From assembly GCF_023091745.1 (NCBI RefSeq), contig NW_026291810.1:124001-188000 (forward strand): 64,000 nt of DNA, in the 5' to 3' direction. This stretch comes from Budorcas taxicolor. Its lineage: Eukaryota; Chordata; Mammalia; Artiodactyla; Bovidae. The translations under genes were made by a program, and so were the position numbers. The notes below the pieces were generated by a model that ran no database searches, was not told where the DNA came from, and saw nothing but the letters and a program-made list of their open reading frames with translations. Below, one piece after another: positions 9,937-22,545 of this stretch (the first letter of the stretch is position 1; each line of letters starts with the position of its first letter).

Positions 9937-11337
9937 GAGACGTGTGCAGGTGGTTGGGGCCTGCCCCTGCGTGTCTGGGCTCCCGCCCACAGCCCCAGCT
10001 CAGGGGAAGCAGCCCCTGAGCCGAGACCTGCAGGAAGCGCGGGGCGCCCCCGCCTGGAAGCCTAGTGCACAGCATGCGGGAAGCGAGCCTCCTCGGGGGA
10101 AGAGGAGGCAGCCCAGCTGCGTGCGGCTGCGATCACTTCTTGGCCGGAGCCCAGTGCGCCTCCAGGACGGCAGAGCTCCAGCTCTGCTCAGAGGCCAGAT
10201 CTGGCAGAGTTGCTGGCGTGGGGCTGCTCTGCCCTGGGTGAGCCTTGCCAGACTTGCCTCGCGTCTAGGCTTCCTGACCAGGAAGGAGAAGGCTGCGCGA
10301 GACTGGGAGACGCTACTGGCGCCTTCCTGGCCTCGGCTCCACTCCTGCCTTGCCTTTGCACCTAGTCCCCAGGCATCCTTGCAGTGGCTTTAGAGGCCGG
10401 TGTGTTGCACACTGCCAAGGGCTCCAGCAGTGAGAGCTCTTTCATAGGGCAGGGAATGGCAACTGCATGGCTCTTACAGCGGTTGCTCGGCCTTCCAGCC
10501 TAAGCAAAGCACAGAGAGCACCAGGCTCCCAGCGCCCCTGGCTGGGGTCTGCAGCCCCACACACCCGGATGCTGACTCCGTGAGCGCCCAGAAGGTGCCT
10601 GACCGACGTCATTTCCCGAGTGCTCTCCTGCCCTGCAGAGACGTGTGCAGGAGGTTGGGGCTGCCCCTGCGTGTCTGGGCTCCCGCCCACAGCCCCAGCT
10701 CAGGGGAATCAGCCCCTGAGCCAAGACCTGCAGGAGGCGCGGGGCGTCCCTGCCTGGAAGCCACGTGCACAGTTCGCGGGGACGCGAGCCTCCTTGGGAA
10801 GAGTCGAGGGAGCCAAGCCGCTTGCAGCTGCAATCCCTGCTTGGGCGGAGCCGAGTGCGCGTCCAGTACCGCAGAGCTCCAGCTCTTCTCAGAGGCCGGA
10901 TCTAGTCAAGTGGCTTGCGCGAGGCAGCTCTGCCGTGGGCGAGAGTCGCCCAGGCTTGCCTCGCTGCTAGCCTTCCTGCCCAGGAAGGAGCAGGCTGTGC
11001 GATGCTGGGAGAGGCCACTGACGCCTTCCAGGCCTCAGCTCCGCTCCTGCCTTGCCTTTGCAGCCAGGCCCCAGGCGTCCTTGGGGACGGCTTTGGGGTC
11101 GGTGGCTTGCACCCTGCCAGCGCTCCAGCTGTGAGGGCTCTATTAGAGGAAGGGGAGGGCAAGTGCAGGGCTCCTCCAGCGGTTGCTTGGCCGCCCAGAC
11201 TCAGCGCCGCACCGAGAGCACAAGGCTCCCAGGTCCCCTGGCTGTGGTCTGCAGCCCCACACACCCGGAGGCTGACTCCGTGGGCACCCGGAATTTGCCT
11301 GACAGACGTCATTTCCCTGGGGCTCTCCTCCCCAGCA
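9937..11337 (+). repeat. Unit U8 (A haplotype)
   Basis: A haplotype, 934C, 1276C, with no private change noticed. It is indistinguishable from U1 at all markers, seven units away. Confidence 0.97.
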
Positions 11338-12738
11338 GAGACGTGTGCAGGTGGTTGGGGCCTGCCCCTGCGTGTCTGGGCTCCCGCCCACAGCCCCAGC
11401 TCAGGGGAAGCAGCCCCTGAGCCGAGACCTGCAGGAAGCGCGGGGCGCCCCCGCCTGGAAGCCTAGTGCACAGCATGCGGGAAGCGAGCCTCCTCGGGGG
11501 AAGAGGAGGCAGCCCAGCTGCGTGCGGCTGCGATCACTTCTTGGCCGGAGCCCAGTGCGCCTCCAGGACGGCAGAGCTCCAGCTCTGCTCAGAGGCCAGA
11601 TCTGGCAGAGTTGCTGGCGTGGGGCTGCTCTGCCCTGGGTGAGCCTTGCCAGACTTGCCTCGCGTCTAGGCTTCCTGACCAGGAAGGAGAAGGCTGCGCG
11701 AGACTGGGAGACGCTACTGGCGCCTTCCTGGCCTCGGCTCCACTCCTGCCTTGCCTTTGCACCTAGTCCCCAGGCATCCTTGCAGTGGCTTTAGAGGCCG
11801 GTGTGTTGCACACTGCCAAGGGCTCCAGCAGTGAGAGCTCTGTCATAGGGCAGGGAATGGCAACTGCAGGGCTCTTACAGCGGTTGCTCGGCCTTCCAGA
11901 CTAAGCACAGCACAGAGAGCACCAGGCTCCCAGCGCCCCTGGCTGGGGTCTGCAGCCCCACACACCCGGATGCTGACTCCGTGAGCGCCCAGAAGGTGCC
12001 TGACCGTCGTCATTTCCCGAGTGCTCTCCTCCCCTGCAGAGACGTGTGCAGGAGGTTGGGGCTGCCCCTGCGTGTCTGGGCTCCCGCCCACAGCCCCAGC
12101 TCAGGGGAAGCAGCCCCTGAGCCAAGACCTGCAGGAGGCGCGGGGCGTCCCTGCCTGGAAGCCACGTGCACAGTTCGCGGGGACGCGAGCCTCCTTGGGA
12201 AGAGTCGAGGGAGCCAAGCCGCTTGCAGCTGCAATCCCTGCTTGGGCGGAGCCGAGTGCGCGACCAGTACCGCAGAGCTCCAGCTCTTCTCAGAGGCCGG
12301 ATCTAGTCAAGTGGCTTGCGCGAGGCAGCTCTGCCGTGGGCGAGAGTCGCCCAGGCTTGCCTCGCTGCTAGCCTTCCTGCCCAGGAAGGAGCAGGCTGTG
12401 CGATGCTGGGAGAGGCCACTGGCGCCTTCCTGGCCTCAGCTCCGCTCCTGCCTTGCCTTTGCAGCCAGGCCCCAGGCGTCCTTGGGGACGGCTTTGGGGT
12501 CGGTGGCTTGCACCCAGCCAGCGCTCCAGCTGTGAGGGCTCTATTAGAGGAAGGGGAGGGCAAGTGCACGGCTCCTCCAGCGGTTGCTTGGCCACCCAGA
12601 CTCAGCGCCGCACCGAGAGCACAAGGCTCCCAGGTCCCCTGGCTGTGGTCTGCAGCCCCACACACCCGGAGGCTGACTCCGTGGGCACCCGGAATTTGCC
12701 TGACAGACGTCATTTCCCTGGGGCTCTCCTCCCCAGCA
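11338..12738 (+). repeat. Unit U9 (B, 577A, 926A, 1179A, 1232C, 1257A, 1276C)
   Basis: Carries GCGACCAG, CACCCAGCC (1179A at 12516), GCACGGCTC and GGCCACCC (1257A at 12594). All of these recur in U10, so U10 is largely a copy of this unit. Confidence 0.97.
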
Positions 12739-14139
12739 GAGACGTGTGCAGGTGGTTGGGGCCTGCCCCTGCGTGTCTGGGCTCCCGCCCACAGCCCCAG
12801 CTCAGGGGAAGCAGCCCCTGAGCCGAGACCTGCAGGAAGCGCGGGGCGCCCCCGCCTGGAAGCCTAGTGCACAGCATGCGGGAAGCGAGCCTCCTCGGGG
12901 GAAGAGGAGGCAGCCCAGCTGCGTGCGGCTGCGATCACTTCTTGGCCGGAGCCCAGTGCGCCTCCAGTACGGCAGAGCTCCAGCTCTGCTCAGAGGCCAG
13001 ATCTGGCAGAGTTGCTGGCGTGGGGCTGCTCTGCCCTGGGTGAGCCTTGCCAGACTTGCCTCGCGTCTAGGCTTCCTGACCAGGAAGGAGAAGGCTGCGC
13101 GAGACTGGGAGACGCTACTGACGACTTCCTGTCCTCGGCTCCACTCCTGCCTTGCCTTTGCACCTAGTCCCCAGGCATCCTTGCAGTGGCTTTAGAGGCC
13201 GGTGTGTTGCACACTGCCAAGGGCTCCAGCAGTGAGAGCTCTGTCATAGGGCAGGGAATGGCAGCTGCAGGGCTCTTACAGCGGTTGCTCGGCCTTCCAG
13301 ACTAAGCACAGCACAGAGAGCACCAGGCTCCCAGCGCCCCTGGCTGGGGTCTGCAGCCCCACACACCCGGATGCTGACTCCGTGAGCGCCCAGAAGGTGC
13401 CTGACCGTCGTCATTTACCGAGTGCTCTCCTCCCCTGCAGAGACGTGTGCAGGAGGTTGGGGCTGCCCCTGCGTGTCTGGGCTCCCGCCCACAGCCCCAG
13501 CTCAGGGGAAGCAGCCCCTGAGCCAAGACCTGCAGGAGGCGCGGGGCGTCCCTGCCTGGAAGCCACGTGCACAGTTCGCGGGGACGCGAGCCTCCTTGGG
13601 AAGAGTCGAGGGAGCCAAGCCGCTTGCAGCTGCAATCCCTGCTTGGGCGGAGCCGAGTGCGCGACCAGTACCGCAGAGCTCCAGCTCTTCTCAGAGGCCG
13701 GATCTAGTCAAGTGGCTTGCGCGAGGCAGCTCTGCCGTGGGCGAGAGTCGCCCAGGCTTGCCTCGCTGCTAGCCTTCCTGCCCAGGAAGGAGCAGGCTGT
13801 GCGATGCTGGGAGAGGCCACTGGCGCCTTCCTGGCCTCAGCTCCGCTCCTGCCTTGCCTTTGCAGCCAGGCCCCAGGCGTCCTTGGGGACGGCTTTGGGG
13901 TCGGTGGCTTGCACCCAGCCAGCGCTCCAGCTGTGAGGGCTCTATTAGAGGAAGGGGAGGGCAAGTGCACGGCTCCTCCAGCGGTTGCTTGGCCACCCAG
14001 ACTCAGCGCCGCACCGAGAGCACAAGGCTCCCAGGTCCCCTGGCTGTGGTCTGCAGCCCCACACACCCGGAGGCTGACTCCGTGGGCACCCGGAATTTGC
14101 CTGACAGACGTCATTTCCCTGGGGCTCTCCTCCCCAGCA
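12739..14139 (+). repeat. Unit U10 (U9-like, with altered monomer a)
   Basis: Monomer b repeats the U9 states (926A, 1179A, 1232C, 1257A, 1276C). Monomer a has a private G-to-T at 12968 and a tight trio of changes at 13121 (A), 13124 (A) and 13132 (T), giving ACTGACGACTTCCTGTCC. GGCAGCTGC (13264) and CATTTACCG (13417) follow. The trio and both later changes recur in U11. Confidence 0.97.
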
Positions 14140-15540
14140 GAGACGTGTGCAGGTGGTTGGGGCCTGCCCCTGCGTGTCTGGGCTCCCGCCCACAGCCCCA
14201 GCTCAGGGGAAGCAGCCCCTGAGCCGAGACCTGCAGGAAGCGCGGGGCGCCCCCGCCTGGAAGCCTAGTGCACAGCATGCGGGAAGCGAGCCTCCTCGGG
14301 GGAAGAGGAGGCAGCCCAGCTGCGTGCGGCTGCGATCACTTCTTGGCCGGAGCCCAGTGCGCCTCCAGGACGGCAGAGCTCCAGCTCTGCTCAGAGGCCA
14401 GATCTGGCAGAGTTGCTGGCGTGGGGCTGCTCTGCCCTGGGTGAGCCTTGCCAGACTTGCCTCGCGTCTAGGCTTCCTGACCAGGAAGGAGAAGGCTGCG
14501 CGAGACTGGGAGACGCTACTGACGACTTCCTGTCCTCGGCTCCACTCCTGCCTTGCCTTTGCACCTAGTCCCCAGGCATCCTTGCAGTGGCTTTAGAGGC
14601 CGGTGTGTTGCACACTGCCAAGGGCTCCAGCAGTGAGAGCTCTGTCATAGGGCAGGGAATGGCAGCTGCAGGGCTCTTACAGCGGTTGCTCGGCCTTCCA
14701 GACTAAGCACAGCACAGAGAGCACCAGGCTCCCAGCGCCCCTGGCTGGGGTGTGCAGCCCCACACACCCGGATGCTGACTCCGTGAGCGCCCAGAAGGAG
14801 CCTGACCGTCGTCATTTACCGAGTGCTCTCCTCCCCTGCAGAGACGTGTGCAGGAGGTTGGGGCTGCGCCTGCGTGTCTGGGCTCCCGCCCACAGCCCCA
14901 GCTCAGGGGAAGCAGCCCCTGAGCCAAGACCTGCAGGAGGCGCGGGGCGTCCCTGCCTGGAAGCCACGTGCACAGTTCGCGGGGACGCGAGCCTCCTTGG
15001 GAAGAGTCGAGGGAGCCAAGCCGCTTGCAGCTGCAATCCCTGCTTGGGCGGAGCCGAGTGCGCGTCCAGTACCGCAGAGCTCCAGCTCTTCTCAGAGGCC
15101 GGATCTAGTCAAGTGGCTTGCGCGAGGCAGCTCTGCCGTGGGCGAGAGTCGCCCAGGCTTGCCTCGCTGCTAGCCTTCCTGCCCAGGAAGGAGCAGGCTG
15201 TGCGATGCTGGGAGAGGCCACTGGCGCCTTCCTGGCCTCAGCTCCGCTCCTGCCTTGCCTTTGCAGCCAGGCCCCAGGCGTCCTTGGGGACGGCTTTGGG
15301 GTCGGTGGCTTGCACCCTGCCAGCGCTCCAGCTGTGAGGGCTCTATTAGAGGAAGGGGAGGGCAAGTGCAGGGCTCCTCCAGCGGTTGCTTGGCCGCCCA
15401 GACTCAGCGCCGCACCGAGAGCACAAGGCTCCCAGGTCCCCTGGCTGTGGTCTGCAGCCCCACACACCCGGAGGCTGACTCCGTGGGCACCCGGAATTTG
15501 CCTGACAGACGTCATTTCCCTGGGGCTCTCCTCCCCAGCA
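14140..15540 (+). repeat. Unit U11 (U10-like monomer a, common monomer b)
   Basis: Shares with U10 the ACGACTTCCTGTCC trio (14522-14533), GGCAGCTGC and CATTTACCG, then switches to common states (926T, 1179T, 1232G, 1257G; 1276C). Private changes are C-to-G at 14752 (GGGTGTGCAG), T-to-A at 14799 and C-to-G at 14868. It has 577A. It looks like a recombinant of a U10 copy with another B unit. Confidence 0.97.
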
Positions 15541-16941
15541 GAGACGTGTGCAGGTGGTTGGGGCCTGCCCCTGCGTGTCTGGGCTCCCGCCCACAGCCCC
15601 AGCTCAGGGGAAGCAGCCCCTGAGCCGAGACCTGCAGGAAGCGCGGGGCGCCCCCGCCTGGAAGCCTAGTGCACAGCATGCGGGAAGCGAGCCTCCTCGG
15701 GGGAAGAGGAGGCAGCCCAGCTGCGTGCGGCTGCGATCACTTCTTGGCCGGAGCCCAGTGCGCCTCCAGGACGGCAGAGCTCCAGCTCTGCTCAGAGGCC
15801 AGATCTGGCAGAGTTGCTGGCGTGGGGCTGCTCTGCCCTGGGTGAGCCTTGCCAGACTTGCCTCGCGTCTAGGCTTCCTGACCAGGAAGGAGAAGGCTGC
15901 GCGAGACTGGGAGACGCTACTGGCGCCTTCCTGGCCTCGGCTCCACTCCTGCCTTGCCTTTGCACCTAGTCCCCAGGCATCCTTGCAGTGGCTTTAGAGG
16001 CCGGTGTGTTGCACACTGCCAAGGGCTCCAGCAGTGAGAGCTCTTTCATAGGGCAGGGAATGGCAACTGCATGGCTCTTACAGCGGTTGCTCGGCCTTCC
16101 AGCCTAAGCAAAGCACAGAGAGCACCAGGCTCCCAGCGCCCCTGGCTGGGGTCTGCAGCCCCACACACCCGGATGCTGACTCCGTGAGCGCCCAGAAGGT
16201 GCCTGACCGACGTCATTTCCCGAGTGCTCTCCTGCCCTGCAGAGACGTGTGCAGGAGGTTGGGGCTGCCCCTGCGTGTCTGGGCTCCCGCCCACAGCCCC
16301 AGCTCAGGGGAATCAGCCCCTGAGCCAAGACCTGCAGGAGGTGCGGGGCGTCCCTGCCTGGAAGCCACGTGCACAGTTCGCGGGGACGCGAGCCTCCTTG
16401 GGAAGAGTCGAGGGAGCCAAGCCGCTTGCAGCTGCAATCCCTGCTTGGGCGGAGCCGAGTGCGCGTCCAGTACCGCAGAGCTCCAGCTCTTCTCAGAGGC
16501 CGGATCTAGTCAAGTGGCTTGCGCGAGGCAGCTCTGCCGTGGGCGAGAGTCGCCCAGGCTTGCCTCGCTGCTAGCCTTCCTGCCCAGGAAGGAGCAGGCT
16601 GTGCGATGCTGGGAGAGGCCACTGACGCCTTCCAGGCCTCAGCTCCGCTCCTGCCTTGCCTTTGCAGCCAGGCCCCAGGCGTCCTTGGGGACGGCTTTGG
16701 GGTCGGTGGCTTGCACCCTGCCAGCGCTCCAGCTGTGAGGGCTCTATTAGAGGAAGGGGAGGGCAAGTGCAGGGCTCCTCCAGCGGTTGCTTGGCCGCCC
16801 AGACTCAGCGCCGCACCGAGAGCACAAGGCTCCCAGGTCCCCTGGCTGTGGTCTGCAGCCCCACACACCCGGAGGCTGACTCCGTGGGCACCCGGAATTT
16901 GCCTGACAGACGTCATTTCCCTGGGGCTCTCCTCCCCAGCA
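15541..16941 (+). repeat. Unit U12 (A haplotype, 802T)
   Basis: A haplotype with GGAGGTGCGG (802T at 16342), a CpG transition found only here, in U16 and in U22. 1276C. It opens the four-unit block that recurs at U16. Confidence 0.97.
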
Positions 16942-18342
16942 GAGACGTGTGCAGGTGGTTGGGGCCTGCCCCTGCGTGTCTGGGCTCCCGCCCACAGCCC
17001 CAGCTCAGGGGAAGCAGCCCCTGAGCCGAGACCTGCAGGAAGCGCGGGGCGCCCCCGCCTGGAAGCCTAGTGCACAGCATGCGGGAAGCGAGCCTCCTCG
17101 GGGGAAGAGGAGGCAGCCCAGCTGCGTGCGGCTGCGATCACTTCTTGGCCGGAGCCCAGTGCGCCTCCAGGACGGCAGAGCTCCAGCTCTGCTCAGAGGC
17201 CAGATCTGGCAGAGTTGCTGGCGTGGGGCTGCTCTGCCCTGGGTGAGCCTTGCCAGACTTGCCTCGCGTCTAGGCTTCCTGACCAGGAAGGAGAAGGCTG
17301 CGCGAGACTGGGAGACGCTACTGGCGCCTTCCTGGCCTCGGCTCCACTCCTGCCTTGCCTTTGCACCTAGTCCCCAGGCATCCTTGCAGTGGCTTTAGAG
17401 GCCGGTGTGTTGCACACTGCCAAGGGCTCCAGCAGTGAGAGCTCTGTCATAGGGCAGGGAATGGCAACTGCAGGGCTCTTACAGCGGTTGCTCGGCCTTC
17501 CAGACTAAGCACAGCACAGAGAGCACCAGGCTCCCAGCGCCCCTGGCTGGGGTCTGCAGCCCCACACACCCGGATGCTGACTCCGTGAGCGCCCAGAAGG
17601 TGCCTGACCGTCGTCATTTCCCGAGTGCTCTCCTCCCCTGCAGAGACGTGTGCAGGAGGTTGGGGCTGCCCCTGCGTGTCTGGGCTCCCGCCCACAGCCC
17701 CAGCTCAGGGGAAGCAGCCCCTGAGCCAAGACCTGCAGGAGGCGCGGGGCGTCCCTGCCTGGAAGCCACGTGCACAGTTCGCGGGGACGCGAGCCTCCTT
17801 GGGAAGAGTCGAGGGAGCCAAGCCGCTTGCAGCTGCAATCCCTGCTTGGGCGGAGCCGAGTGCGCGTCCAGTACCGCAGAGCTCCAGCTCTTCTCAGAGG
17901 CCGGATCTAGTCAAGTGGCTTGCGCGAGGCAGCTCTGCCGTGGGCGAGAGTCGCCCAGGCTTGCTTCGCTGCTAGCCTTCCTGCCCAGGAAGGAGCAGGC
18001 TGTGCGATGCTGGGAGAGGCCACTGGCGCCTTCCTGGCCTCAGCTCCGCTCCTGCCTTGCCTTTGCAGCCAGGCCCCAGGCGTCCTTGGGGACGGCTTTG
18101 GGGTCGGTGGCTTGCACCCTGCCAGCGCTCCAGCTGTGAGGGCTCTATTAGAGGAAGGGGAGGGCAAGTGCAGGGCTCCTCCAGCGGTTGCTTGGCCGCC
18201 CAGACTCAGCGCCGCAGCGAGAGCACAAGGCTCCCAGGTCCCCTGGCTGTGGTCTGCAGCCCCACACACCCGGAGGCTGACTCCGTGGGCACCCGGAATT
18301 TGCCTGACAGACGTCATTTCCCTGGGGCTCTCCTCCCCAGCA
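16942..18342 (+). repeat. Unit U13 (B, 577A, 1024T, 1276G)
   Basis: First unit with GCTTGCTTCG (1024T at 17965), a state carried by 15 units in the window. It retains 577A. Its counterpart in the repeated block is U17. Confidence 0.97.
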
Positions 18343-19743
18343 GAGACGTGTGCAGGTGGTTGGGGCCTGCCCCTGCGTGTCTGGGCTCCCGCCCACAGCC
18401 CCAGCTCAGGGGAAGCAGCCCCTGAGCCGAGACCTGCAGGAAGCGCGGGGCGCCCCCGCCTGGAAGCCTAGTGCACAGCATGCGGGAAGCGAGCCTCCTC
18501 GGGGGAAGAGGAGGCAGCCCAGCTGCGTGCGGCTGCGATCACTTCTTGGCCGGAGCCCAGTGCGCCTCCAGGACGGCAGAGCTCCAGCTCTGCTCAGAGG
18601 CCAGATCTGGCAGAGTTGCTGGCGTGGGGCTGCTCTGCCCTGGGTGAGCCTTGCCAGACTTGCCTCGCGTCTAGGCTTCCTGACCAGGAAGGAGAAGGCT
18701 GCGCGAGACTGGGAGACGCTACTGGCGCCTTCCTGGCCTCGGCTCCACTCCTGCCTTGCCTTTGCACCTAGTCCCCAGGCATCCTTGCAGTGGCTTTAGA
18801 GGCCGGTGTGTTGCACACTGCCAAGGGCTCCAGCAGTGAGAGCTCTGTCATAGGGCAGGGAATGGCAACTGCAGGGCTCTTACAGCGGTTGCTCGGCCTT
18901 CCAGACTAAGCACAGCACGGAGAGCACCAGGCTCCCAGCGCCCCTGGCTGGGGTCTGCAGCCCCACACACCCGGATGCTGACTCCGTGAGCGCCCAGAAG
19001 GTGCCTGACCGTCGTCATTTCCCGAGTGCTCTCCTCCCCTGCAGAGACGTGTGCAGGAGGTTGGGGCTGCCCCTGCGTGTCTGGGCTCCCGCCCACAGCC
19101 CCAGCTCAGGGGAAGCAGCCCCTGAGCCAAGACCTGCAGGAGGCGCGGGGCGTCCCTGCCTGGAAGCCACGTGCACAGTTCGCGGGGACGCGAGCCTCCT
19201 TGGGAAGAGTCGAGGGAGCCAAGCCGCTTGCAGCTGCAATCCCTGCTTGGGCGGAGCCGAGTGCGCGTCCAGTACCGCAGAGCTCCAGCTCTTCTCAGAG
19301 GCCGGATCTAGTCAAGTGGCTTGCGCGAGGCAGCTCTGCCGTGGGCGAGAGTCGCCCAGGCTTGCTTCGCTGCTAGCCTTCCTGCCCAGGAAGGAGCAGG
19401 CTGTGCGATGCTGGGAGAGGCCACTGGCGCCTTCCTGGCCTCAGCTCCGCTCCTGCCTTGCCTTTGCAGCCAGGCCCCAGGCGTCCTTGGGGACGGCTTT
19501 GGGGTCGGTGGCTTGCACCCTGCCAGCGCTCCAGCTGTGAGGGCTCTATTAGAGGAAGGGGAGGGCAAGTGCAGGGCTCCTCCAGCGGTTGCTTGGCCGC
19601 CCAGACTCAGCGCCGCAGCGAGAGCACAAGGCTCCCAGGTCCCCTGGCTGTGGTCTGCAGCCCCACACACCCGGAGGCTGACTCCGTGGGCACCCGGAAT
19701 TTGCCTGACAGACGTCATTTCCCTGGGGCTCTCCTCCCCAGCA
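18343..19743 (+). repeat. Unit U14 (B, 1024T, 1276G)
   Basis: Common B state with 1024T and 1276G. By markers and conceptual translation it matches U18, U23, U29 (apart from its indels) and U31. It is the commonest unit class in the window. Confidence 0.97.
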
Positions 19744-21144
19744 GAGACGTGTGCAGGTGGTTGGGGCCTGCCCCTGCGTGTCTGGGCTCCCGCCCACAGC
19801 CCCAGCTCAGGGGAAGCAGCCCCTGAGCCGAGACCTGCAGGAAGCGCGGGGCGCCCCCGCCTGGAAGCCTAGTGCACAGCATGCGGGAAGCGAGCCTCCT
19901 CGGGGGAAGAGGAGGCAGCCCAGCTGCGTGCGGCTGCGATCACTTCTTGGCCGGAGCCCAGTGCGCCTCCAGGACGGCAGAGCTCCAGCTCTGCTCAGAG
20001 GCCAGATCTGGCAGAGTTGCTGGCGTGGGGCTGCTCTGCCCTGGGTGAGCCTTGCCAGACTTGCCTCGCGTCTAGGCTTCCTGACCAGGAAGGAGAAGGC
20101 TGCGCGAGACTGGGAGACGCTACTGGCGCCTTCCTGGCCTCGGCTCCACTCCTGCCTTGCCTTTGCACCTAGTCCCCAGGCATCCTTGCAGTGGCTTTAG
20201 AGGCCGGTGTGTTGCACACTGCCAAGGGCTCCAGCAGTGAGAGCTCTGTCATAGGGCAGGGAATGGCAACTGCAGGGCTCTTACAGCGGTTGCTCGGCCT
20301 TCCAGACTAAGCACAGCACGGAGAGCACCAGGCTCCCAGCGCCCCTGGCTGGGGTCTGCAGCCCCACACACCCGGATGCTGACTCCGTGAGCGCCCAGAA
20401 GGTGCCTGACCGTCGTCATTTCCCGAGTGCTCTCCTCCCCTGCAGAGACGTGTGCAGGAGGTTGGGGCTGCCCCTGCGTGTCTGGGCTCCCGCCCACAGC
20501 CCCAGCTCAGGGGAAGCAGCCCCTGAGCCAAGACCTGCAGGAGGCGCGGGGCGTCCCTGCCTGGAAGCCACGTGCACAGTTCGCGGGGACGCGAGCCTCC
20601 TTGGGAAGAGTCGAGGGAGCCAAGCCGCTTGCAGCTGCAATCCCTGCTTGGGCGGAGCCGAGTGCGCGTCCAGTACCGCAGAGCTCCAGCTCTTCTCAGA
20701 GGCCGGAACTAGTCAAGTGGCTTGCGCGAGGCAGCTCTGCCGTGGGCGAGAGTCGCCCAGGCTTGCCTCGCTGCTAGCCTTCCTGCCCAGGAAGGAGCAG
20801 GCTGTGCGATGCTGGGAGAGGCCACTGGCGCCTTCCTGGCCTCAGCTCCGCTCCTGCCTTGCCTTTGCAGCCAGGCCCCAGGCGTCCTTGGGGACGGCTT
20901 TGGGGTCGGTGGCTTGCACCCAGCCAGCGCTCCAGCTGTGAGGGCTCTATTAGAGGAAGGGGAGGGCAAGTGCACGGCTCCTCCAGCGGTTGCTTGGCCG
21001 CCCAGACTCAGCGCCGCAGCGAGAGCACAAGGCTCCCAGGTCCCCTGGCTGTGGTCTGCAGCCCCACACACCCGGAGGCTGACTCCGTGGGCACCCGGAA
21101 TTTGCCTGACAGACGTCATTTCCCTGGGGCTCTCCTCCCCAGCA
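19744..21144 (+). repeat. Unit U15 (B, 965A, 1179A, 1232C, 1276G)
   Basis: First unit with GGAACTAGTC (965A at 20708), which creates a SpeI site, ACTAGT, absent from 965T units. It also has 1179A and 1232C. Its counterpart is U19, which differs at 1392. Confidence 0.97.
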
Positions 21145-22545
21145 GAGACGTGTGCAGGTGGTTGGGGCCTGCCCCTGCGTGTCTGGGCTCCCGCCCACAG
21201 CCCCAGCTCAGGGGAAGCAGCCCCTGAGCCGAGACCTGCAGGAAGCGCGGGGCGCCCCCGCCTGGAAGCCTAGTGCACAGCATGCGGGAAGCGAGCCTCC
21301 TCGGGGGAAGAGGAGGCAGCCCAGCTGCGTGCGGCTGCGATCACTTCTTGGCCGGAGCCCAGTGCGCCTCCAGGACGGCAGAGCTCCAGCTCTGCTCAGA
21401 GGCCAGATCTGGCAGAGTTGCTGGCGTGGGGCTGCTCTGCCCTGGGTGAGCCTTGCCAGACTTGCCTCGCGTCTAGGCTTCCTGACCAGGAAGGAGAAGG
21501 CTGCGCGAGACTGGGAGACGCTACTGGCGCCTTCCTGGCCTCGGCTCCACTCCTGCCTTGCCTTTGCACCTAGTCCCCAGGCATCCTTGCAGTGGCTTTA
21601 GAGGCCGGTGTGTTGCACACTGCCAAGGGCTCCAGCAGTGAGAGCTCTTTCATAGGGCAGGGAATGGCAACTGCATGGCTCTTACAGCGGTTGCTCGGCC
21701 TTCCAGCCTAAGCAAAGCACAGAGAGCACCAGGCTCCCAGCGCCCCTGGCTGGGGTCTGCAGCCCCACACACCCGGATGCTGACTCCGTGAGCGCCCAGA
21801 AGGTGCCTGACCGACGTCATTTCCCGAGTGCTCTCCTGCCCTGCAGAGACGTGTGCAGGAGGTTGGGGCTGCCCCTGCGTGTCTGGGCTCCCGCCCACAG
21901 CCCCAGCTCAGGGGAATCAGCCCCTGAGCCAAGACCTGCAGGAGGTGCGGGGCGTCCCTGCCTGGAAGCCACGTGCACAGTTCGCGGGGACGCGAGCCTC
22001 CTTGGGAAGAGTCGAGGGAGCCAAGCCGCTTGCAGCTGCAATCCCTGCTTGGGCGGAGCCGAGTGCGCGTCCAGTACCGCAGAGCTCCAGCTCTTCTCAG
22101 AGGCCGGATCTAGTCAAGTGGCTTGCGCGAGGCAGCTCTGCCGTGGGCGAGAGTCGCCCAGGCTTGCCTCGCTGCTAGCCTTCCTGCCCAGGAAGGAGCA
22201 GGCTGTGCGATGCTGGGAGAGGCCACTGACGCCTTCCAGGCCTCAGCTCCGCTCCTGCCTTGCCTTTGCAGCCAGGCCCCAGGCGTCCTTGGGGACGGCT
22301 TTGGGGTCGGTGGCTTGCACCCTGCCAGCGCTCCAGCTGTGAGGGCTCTATTAGAGGAAGGGGAGGGCAAGTGCAGGGCTCCTCCAGCGGTTGCTTGGCC
22401 GCCCAGACTCAGCGCCGCACCGAGAGCACAAGGCTCCCAGGTCCCCTGGCTGTGGTCTGCAGCCCCACACACCCGGAGGCTGACTCCGTGGGCACCCGGA
22501 ATTTGCCTGACAGACGTCATTTCCCTGGGGCTCTCCTCCCCAGCA
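21145..22545 (+). repeat. Unit U16 (A haplotype, 802T)
   Basis: Matches U12 at every marker, including 802T (21946) and 1276C, exactly 5604 bp away. It starts the second copy of the four-unit block. Confidence 0.97.
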
